A DNA stretch of 64,000 nucleotides, from assembly GCF_900115775.1 (NCBI RefSeq), contig NZ_FOXS01000001.1:1240001-1304000 (forward strand), read 5' to 3'. The notes under the pieces are model-generated. The model saw nothing but the letters and a program-made list of their open reading frames with translations. It was not told the DNA's origin and searched no databases. Below are positions 59,114-64,000 of the stretch, one piece after another (the stretch's first letter is position 1; each line of letters starts with the position of its first letter). A program made the translations under genes and the position numbers. This DNA is from Hymenobacter arizonensis (GTDB lineage: Bacteria; Bacteroidota; Bacteroidia; Cytophagales; Hymenobacteraceae).

Positions 59114-61474
59114 ATGATATTTACCCGTGGAGATTGTTCGCTCCTTATACTTTGTGCCTTTCTGCTGGCGTGGCTTCGGCCTGGCTTGGCGAAGGCACAG
59201 TCGGCAGCCATCGCCCCGGTTCGGGGCGAAATCACAGAAGCCGGCAAAGCCACTCCCCTTCCCGGCGCCATCGTGCGTTGGTTGCTCGACGATGCGGATG
59301 CCACCGCGCCCACAACCACTGCAGTATCGGATGCCGCCGGCCGTTTTATGCTGGTGCGACCCGCCCGGGCAGCTTCCCGATTGGTGGTGCAGGCCTTGGG
59401 CTTCCGAGCCGATACGCTGGTGGTGCCGGTTACGGGCTCGCCCTACCTGCGGGTGGCACTCCGTGGCGGTCAGGAGCTGGGGGAGGTAACGGTGACGGCC
59501 CGCGGGCCGGCCTACTCGTCCATCACGCCGGCCAACGTGCAGGTGATTTCAGCGAGCGACCTGACCAAATCGGCCTGCTGCAACTTGGCCGAGAGCTTCG
59601 AAACCAACGCCTCGGTGGAGGTCACGACCTCCGACGCCGTATCTGGGGCCAAGCAAATTCAGCTGCTGGGCCTCGACGGCAGCTACTCGCTGCTGACCGT
59701 GGACAACCAGCCGGCCCTGCGCGGGCTGGCCTCCCCTTACCGCCTCGGCTACCTGGCCGGCCCATGGATTGAAAACATTGAAATCATCAAGGGCACGGGC
59801 TCGGTGGTAAACGGCTACGAAGCCATCTCGGGCCAGGTAAACGTGAAGCTAAAGGAACCCGACAAAACCGACCAGTTGCTGTTCAACGTGTACGGCAACG
59901 ACCTTGGCAAATTCGATGTTAACCTGAATGCGTCGGCCCGCATCAATCAGAAGTGGAGCACGGTACTGCTGCTGCACTCCGACCATCTGGGCAACCGCGT
60001 CGACCGCAACGGCGACACGTTTCTGGACCTGCCCCTGGTCACGCAGTTCAATGCATTCAACAAATGGAAATACTTGTCGGGCACCGGCATTGTGAGTGAA
60101 GTAGGCCTGGGGGCTCTGCGCGAAACCCGCCAAGGCGGCCAGCTCGGCTTTCGCGACACGGGCAGCGATGCGTATTTCCAGAACTACGGCACCACGCAGG
60201 GCACCACCCGCTACACGGGCTACGCCAAAACTTCCTACACATGGCCCACCCGGCCCTTTCAAAGCTTGGGCTTGCTGCTGAGCGGCACCGACCATGACTT
60301 TACCTCGGCCTACACCCCGGGCTACTCCTCCTCGCTCTCCGCCAGCGGCCCACGCACCTACGATGGCACCCAGCGCACCGGCTTAGGCACGCTGCTTTTC
60401 CAAAGCGTACTGGGCAATACGTCGCACGTGTACCGCGCCGGCCTGAGCTTCCTCTACGATGACTACCACGAGGTTTTTCGCGACGGGTACCGCTACTCTA
60501 CTGAAATCCCAGCCGAGACTTATGCCAGAGAGCACCGCAACCGGCGCGAGCTGGTGCCCGGGGCCTTTGCCGAATACACCTACCAGAATAGCCGCAACCT
60601 GACTGTGGTGGCAGGCCTGCGCGCCGACAATCACAACCTCTACGGCTGGCAGGTCACGCCGCGCTTCAACCTGAAATACGACGCCGCTAAGAACACGGTG
60701 ATGCGTGTGGCGGCCGGCCGCGGCTTTCGCGTAGCCAACCCCATCGCCGATAACGCATCGCTGCTGGCTAGCGCCCGCCAGTTCGTTATTGGCAACCAGC
60801 TGCGGCCCGAACGGGCCTGGAACATGGGCGGCAGCGCCACGCAGTACTTCACGCTGCTGGGCCACCTTGCTACCTTCGTGGTCGACTACTACCACACGGA
60901 GTTCGACAACCAGGTGGTGGCGGATATGTACACAGCTTCGCGCGTGGTCTACATCGACAACCTTGCCCCCAACGGCCGCTCGTTTGCCCGCAGCCTGCAA
61001 GGCGAGGTGCAAATTGAGCCCCTGAAGGGCTTGCAAGTGAAGGGCGCCTACAAGTACCTCGACGTGCGCACCACCTACGAAGGCGAGCTGTTGCCCAAGC
61101 CCCTCACTCCCACAAACCGCGCCTTCGTGAACCTGGGTTACGCCAGCGCCTTCGACAAATGGAGGGGCGACTTCACGGTGCAGTGGTACGGACAGCGCCC
61201 CCTGGCTCCCATCAACAGCATGCATATGCATGGCAGCGGGCAAGAATTCGTCCTCGCTACGGCCCCGCGCTACGCTTTGCTCAACGCCCAAATAACCCGC
61301 GGCTTCAAGCGACTAGACCTTTATGCCGGCGTGGAGAACCTGACCAACTACCGGCAGGCCAACCCCATTGAGGGGGCCGCCGCGCCCTTCGGGCCCGACT
61401 TTGACGCGGCCATGGTGTGGGGGCCCGTTTATGGACGCCTCACTTATATGGGCCTCCGCTACCGCATAGAGTAG
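59114..61474 (+). CDS. TonB-dependent receptor, likely heavy-metal (copper) type
   Basis: This 786-residue outer-membrane receptor has a signal (ILCAFLLAWLRPGLAKAQ), a carboxypeptidase-regulatory-like domain (residues 35-120), a plug (about 130-235: NVQVISASDLTKSACCNLAE, then SFETNASVEVTTSDAVSGAK, IQLLGLDGSYS, and ENIEIIKGTGSVVNGYE), and a 22-strand-type barrel ending LTYMGLRYRIE. The SACCNLAESFETN plug with the CC pair is typical of the Bacteroidota receptors found beside copper/heavy-metal genes. The neighbours (Cys-rich protein, HMA protein) support metal transport; the metal is not determined. Confidence 0.9.
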   Translation: MIFTRGDCSLLILCAFLLAWLRPGLAKAQSAAIAPVRGEITEAGKATPLPGAIVRWLLDDADATAPTTTAVSDAAGRFMLVRPARAASRLVVQALGFRADTLVVPVTGSPYLRVALRGGQELGEVTVTARGPAYSSITPANVQVISASDLTKSACCNLAESFETNASVEVTTSDAVSGAKQIQLLGLDGSYSLLTVDNQPALRGLASPYRLGYLAGPWIENIEIIKGTGSVVNGYEAISGQVNVKLKEPDKTDQLLFNVYGNDLGKFDVNLNASARINQKWSTVLLLHSDHLGNRVDRNGDTFLDLPLVTQFNAFNKWKYLSGTGIVSEVGLGALRETRQGGQLGFRDTGSDAYFQNYGTTQGTTRYTGYAKTSYTWPTRPFQSLGLLLSGTDHDFTSAYTPGYSSSLSASGPRTYDGTQRTGLGTLLFQSVLGNTSHVYRAGLSFLYDDYHEVFRDGYRYSTEIPAETYAREHRNRRELVPGAFAEYTYQNSRNLTVVAGLRADNHNLYGWQVTPRFNLKYDAAKNTVMRVAAGRGFRVANPIADNASLLASARQFVIGNQLRPERAWNMGGSATQYFTLLGHLATFVVDYYHTEFDNQVVADMYTASRVVYIDNLAPNGRSFARSLQGEVQIEPLKGLQVKGAYKYLDVRTTYEGELLPKPLTPTNRAFVNLGYASAFDKWRGDFTVQWYGQRPLAPINSMHMHGSGQEFVLATAPRYALLNAQITRGFKRLDLYAGVENLTNYRQANPIEGAAAPFGPDFDAAMVWGPVYGRLTYMGLRYRIE

Positions 61475-61520
61475 CAAGCCAGCCTTTTGGTGCTTTTCTT
61501 GATTTTTTACGGCAGCAATT

Positions 61521-61541
61521 TTGTTATAGCTGTCATAACAA
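61521..61541. promoter_or_regulatory. Candidate operator upstream of HMA gene
   Basis: TTGTTAT (61521-61527) and ATAACAA (61535-61541) form an inverted repeat with a 7-base spacer, 22 bases before the ATG at 61564. It may be a regulator site; no regulator gene is nearby. Confidence 0.3.
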
Positions 61542-61563
61542 GCTTACCCCCTAACCCTTTGCC

Positions 61564-61941
61564 ATGAAATTGCTCCTCACCCTCCCGCTGTTTGCCTTGT
61601 TGAGTTTCTCAAATGTGCAAGCGCAAACAGCTCCGGCCGCACCCACCAAATCGACCAGCGCCGCAGCTCCGGCCACCGCGCAGTTCAAGACTTCGGCCGT
61701 GTGCGATATGTGCAAGACCCGCATCGAAAAAAGCATGGCCTACGAGAAAGGCGTGCAAAGCGCGGTGCTCGATGTACCCACCCAGATGCTGACGGTGACT
61801 TACCGCCCCGAAAAAACAAATCCCGCCGCCCTGCGCTCCGCCGTCCAGAAAACGGGTTACGACGCCGATGACCAAGTAGCCGACGCCCGCGCCTACAACC
61901 GCCTGCCCGACTGCTGCAAGAAAACCAATGCGGTCCACTAG
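61564..61941 (+). CDS. Exported HMA-domain heavy-metal-binding protein
   Basis: The 125-residue product has a signal peptide (LPLFALLSFSNVQAQ), an Ala/Pro/Thr-rich linker, and an HMA fold: TSAVCDMCKTRIEKSMAYEK with metal-binding C47 and C50, then VQSAVLDVPTQMLTVTYRPE and LRSAVQKTGYDADDQ. A second CC pair lies at C117-C118 (LPDCCKK). It is probably a periplasmic metal carrier acting with the TonB receptor 89 bases upstream. The signal peptide and the extra CC pair set it apart from cytoplasmic CopZ. Confidence 0.88.
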   Translation: MKLLLTLPLFALLSFSNVQAQTAPAAPTKSTSAAAPATAQFKTSAVCDMCKTRIEKSMAYEKGVQSAVLDVPTQMLTVTYRPEKTNPAALRSAVQKTGYDADDQVADARAYNRLPDCCKKTNAVH

Positions 61942-62127
61942 TCTGGACCACGGATTCCTCCGGATTTTTCGGATTGCACGGATTTTGTAGTCGGCGCGGG
62001 TTACTTGTTCGATACATTATATGAAAAAAGGCCACTCATGCGAGTGGCCTTTTTGCTTTTAACGCTTGATATAATCGTTCACAAAATCCGTGCAATCCGA
62101 AAAATCCGGAGGAATCCGTGGTTCAGA
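61942..62127. repeat. Composite palindrome: 47-bp outer arms around a terminator hairpin
   Basis: Outer arms 61942-61988 and 62081-62127 are reverse complements with a single G-T, containing CCACGGATTCCTCCGG and ATTGCACGGATTTTG. A perfect 13-bp hairpin with T run lies in the centre (62025-62054). It fills the gap between convergent genes. Confidence 0.85.
62025..62054. terminator. Terminator inside composite palindrome
   Basis: AAAAAGGCCACTC pairs with GAGTGGCCTTTTT around ATGC. It works for either direction between the HMA and crtW genes. Confidence 0.85.
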
Positions 62128-62871
62128 CTACTTGGCCTGCCACAGGCGCCACCACGGCAAATAGGGCTGGTCGTGGTGCTCGTAATGGTAGCCGAAAAAG
62201 TAGCAGCTCACAAAGGCCCATACGTGGTGCCGAAACTGGCTGCGCGACTTGTGCTTGTTCTCCGGCTCGTGCTCGCCGCGGTGCGGCAGGTAGGTGCCGA
62301 AGAAGAACAGCTGCAGCGTGGCCAGCAGGGCCGGCACCATCCAGAAAGCAATGACATTGGCCTGCGGAAACCAGAGCTTCAGCACGTTGTACGTAGCAGC
62401 CATGAGGGCTATTTGCCACCAGGTCACATAGTTCCAGGCAAACCGCAGGAACCAGGGCAAGAAGCCGGGGTGCTTGCCATCGTGGTAGTCGGGGTCGTCG
62501 TCGGTGCCCACGTGGCGGTGATGCGCGTGGTGCTTGGGCAGTTGGCCGGGAAACCAGTTGTAGGCAAATAGTCCGGCAGCGATGGTACCGATGGTGTTGT
62601 TCAAGCGCTTGTTAGTGCTCACCAATCCGTGCATGGCGTCGTGGGCCGTGATGAAAAGCCCGGTGTAAAAATGCATCTGCACCAACACTAGCAGGTAGGG
62701 CACCGGACTCCGCCAGTTGGGTTCATAAAACGCCAGCAGAAACGTGAGCAGGGCCGTCCAAGCCACGAAGACGGTTGCGGCCACGGCCACCCCTTTCATT
62801 CCCAGCGGCGTGGGCGCCACACGGCGTGGCGCTGGTGCATTGGGCGATTGGTGGAAGGCGGTAGCAGGCAT
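62128..62871 (-). CDS. crtW: Carotenoid ketolase, CrtW family
   Basis: This 247-residue di-iron membrane enzyme has the three His boxes of beta-carotene 4-ketolases: FITAHDAMHGL (H77-H81), LPKHHAHHRH (H114-H118) and the C-terminal FGYHYEHHDQPYLPWWRLW. FGTYLPHRGEH before it is characteristic of CrtW rather than of fatty-acid desaturases. It introduces keto groups into carotenoids, consistent with the pink to red colour of this group of bacteria. Its exact substrate is inferred. The stop lies at the edge of the composite palindrome; ispH lies upstream on the same strand. Confidence 0.88.
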   Translation of the reverse strand: MPATAFHQSPNAPAPRRVAPTPLGMKGVAVAATVFVAWTALLTFLLAFYEPNWRSPVPYLLVLVQMHFYTGLFITAHDAMHGLVSTNKRLNNTIGTIAAGLFAYNWFPGQLPKHHAHHRHVGTDDDPDYHDGKHPGFLPWFLRFAWNYVTWWQIALMAATYNVLKLWFPQANVIAFWMVPALLATLQLFFFGTYLPHRGEHEPENKHKSRSQFRHHVWAFVSCYFFGYHYEHHDQPYLPWWRLWQAK

Positions 62872-62937
62872 GCAGTAGAACGAGGAAACGACTTATACGG
62901 TGTTGTAAACCAAAAAAGGTATTGGGCGCAGCGCTGG

Positions 62938-63780
62938 CTACAGAGCCAAAAGCCGGTCGCGCACCTGCTCCATCAGCCACATGGGGGTGCTGGTGGCCCC
63001 GCAAATGCCCACCGACTGACCCGGCCCGAACCACTCGGGCTGGATTTCGGCCACGTTGGAGATGAAATGGGTTTGCGGGTTGGTTTCCAGGCATACCTGG
63101 TAGAGCACCTTGCCGTTGGAGCTTTTAGTGCCCGACACAAACACAATCTGGTCGAATTGCGCAGCAAAACGGCGCAGGTCCTTGTCGCGGTTGCTCACCT
63201 GCCGGCAAATGGTGTCGTTGGCGTTCACCTGGTAGCCGCGCCCTTCCAGCTGGTTCTTGATGTTGTAAAAGCTATTGGTGCTTTTAGTGGTTTGGCTGTA
63301 GAGGGTAATGTTTTCGGGCAGCTCGTGGCCCAATAGCTCATCGAGGTTTTCGAACACGACGGCGTTGCCGCTGGTTTGGCCCAGCAAGCCCAGCACTTCG
63401 GCGTGGCCGTGTTTGCCGTAAATGAAAATCTTTTCCTTCTTGTCGTAGCTGGACTTGATGCGGTTTTGGAGCTTGAGCACCACCGGGCAGCTGGCATCAA
63501 TCAGGGTCAGGTTGTTCTCCATGGCCATTTGATAGGTAGCCGGGGGCTCGCCGTGGGCCCGAATGAGCACGGCTTCATTACGCAACTCGGCTAGCCGTTC
63601 GTGGCAGATAATGCGCAGGCCGCGGGCTTCCAGGCGCTGCACTTCTTCATCGTTGTGCACGATATCTCCTAAGCAGTACAGGTAGCCCTGCTCATCAAGC
63701 AAGTCTTCAGCCATTTGAATGGCGTATATCACGCCAAAGCAAAAGCCGGAGTTGGGGTCGATTCGGACGCTGAGCGACAT
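62938..63780 (-). CDS. ispH: 4-hydroxy-3-methylbut-2-enyl diphosphate reductase IspH
   Basis: The 280-residue iron-sulfur enzyme makes IPP and DMAPP in the last step of the MEP pathway (EC 1.17.7.4). The three [4Fe-4S] cysteines are C14 (NSGFCFGV), C98 (IDASCPVV) and C192 (DTICRQVSN). Active-site His residues lie at H42 (DIVHNDEEV) and H76 (RAHGEPP). FVSGTKSSNG and GICGATSTP are the substrate motifs. Start: ATG at 63780 is preferred to 63789 because a TACCTTGG box (63800-63793) sits just upstream of both. It supplies isoprenoid units to the pathway that feeds crtW next door. Confidence 0.94.
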   Translation of the reverse strand: MSLSVRIDPNSGFCFGVIYAIQMAEDLLDEQGYLYCLGDIVHNDEEVQRLEARGLRIICHERLAELRNEAVLIRAHGEPPATYQMAMENNLTLIDASCPVVLKLQNRIKSSYDKKEKIFIYGKHGHAEVLGLLGQTSGNAVVFENLDELLGHELPENITLYSQTTKSTNSFYNIKNQLEGRGYQVNANDTICRQVSNRDKDLRRFAAQFDQIVFVSGTKSSNGKVLYQVCLETNPQTHFISNVAEIQPEWFGPGQSVGICGATSTPMWLMEQVRDRLLAL

Positions 63781-63792
63781 TTTCGGCATAGG

Positions 63793-63800
63793 CCAAGGTA
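63793..63800 (-). promoter_or_regulatory. TAnnTTTG-like element before ispH
   Basis: TACCTTGG on the minus strand lies 12 bases before ATG 63780 and is too close to 63789 to permit a leader, which favours the shorter start. The rest of 63801-64000 holds no gene I can support. Confidence 0.3.
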
Positions 63801-64000
63801 ACCAGTAACCTACCCGCAAGGTTGTAAAATTTGGGCCTGGCACCCGAAAATACGCAAATTGAGCTCAATTCAGTTTGTCGAATACTTTTTTTCCCACATA
63901 GTTTTTGGTTATTCCTGCTTACAAATAGCTATTGAAGCTAGCGTTTCGGTAGCAGGAATATTGCCGATTTAAACCGACTCAACAACTGACGCTTCATTGA

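Noticed and set aside
62005..62571. Plus-strand frame across the composite palindrome and crtW
   Set aside because: Antisense to crtW, with a start in the terminator hairpin.

Overview
This is chromosomal DNA from a GC-rich member of the Bacteroidota, most likely Hymenobacter or a close relative (Cytophagales). The genus is inferred from several features: a division/cell-wall (dcw) cluster in Bacteroidota order with PASTA-type FtsI, a Bacteroidota-type FtsZ C-terminus (FLHDNVD), a type IX secretion C-terminal domain, a carotenoid ketolase, UMF1-type MFS, DUF4112, DUF2490 and DUF4097-like proteins, and TAnnTTTG-like promoter elements. There is no rRNA, prophage, transposase, integrase or CRISPR array. 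The single RNA gene seen is tRNA-Ser(GGA).

Layout. 1-8.2 kb: a truncated META-domain gene, a VOC dioxygenase-like protein, alanine dehydrogenase, an LTA-synthase-like sulfatase, a TerB-like protein, an orphan HsdR-N-like nuclease-fold protein, AMP nucleosidase and an amidohydrolase lipoprotein. 8.3-20 kb: general metabolism and stress genes (DinB, UMF1 MFS, tRNA-Ser, asparaginase, malate:quinone oxidoreductase, the ohrR-ohr peroxide pair, two short-chain dehydrogenases, GNAT, arylamine N-acetyltransferase, nicotinamidase). 20-31 kb: envelope genes (Kv-type channel with a zinc ribbon, PAP2 phosphatase, T9SS-exported metallophosphoesterase, MscS channel, a second GNAT, alpha/beta hydrolase, two paralogous SH3-like proteins, DUF4112, two small unknowns). 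31-41 kb: two histidine-utilisation type genes (hutU, and hutG-like 3.5 kb away), DUF2490 barrel, Rof-like protein, NGG-repeat protein, membrane-tailed metallo-hydrolase, YebC, acyltransferase, and one strikingly AT-rich orphan gene.

41.2-58.3 kb is the dcw cluster, entirely on the minus strand: mraZ-rsmH-ftsL-ftsI-murE-mraY-murD-ftsW-murG-murC-ftsQ-ftsA-ftsZ. It appears to start at a TAnnTTTG promoter overlaid by three TGGT repeats of 10-nt period (a likely MraZ operator) and to end at a perfect 31-bp terminator hairpin. The genes supply lipid II synthesis (MurE, MraY, MurD, MurG, MurC), septal transglycosylation/transpeptidation (FtsW-FtsI), the periplasmic link (FtsL, FtsQ) and the Z-ring (FtsA, FtsZ). 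murF and ddl are not in the window. Several gene junctions inside the cluster carry palindromic repeats, and one repeat arm supplies the murD start codon.

58.5-63.8 kb: a likely heavy-metal (copper-type) envelope set (Cys-rich secreted protein, TonB receptor, HMA protein), then a carotenoid ketolase and IspH, both isoprenoid-related.

The most notable feature beyond the genes is a rich population of intergenic palindromic repeats of several families, some with an outer inverted repeat enclosing a perfect terminator-like hairpin. No clear new defence or biosynthetic system is visible. The best candidates for undescribed biology are the repeats, the SH3-like paralog pair, the AT-rich orphan gene and the ftsA-ftsZ stem-loop.
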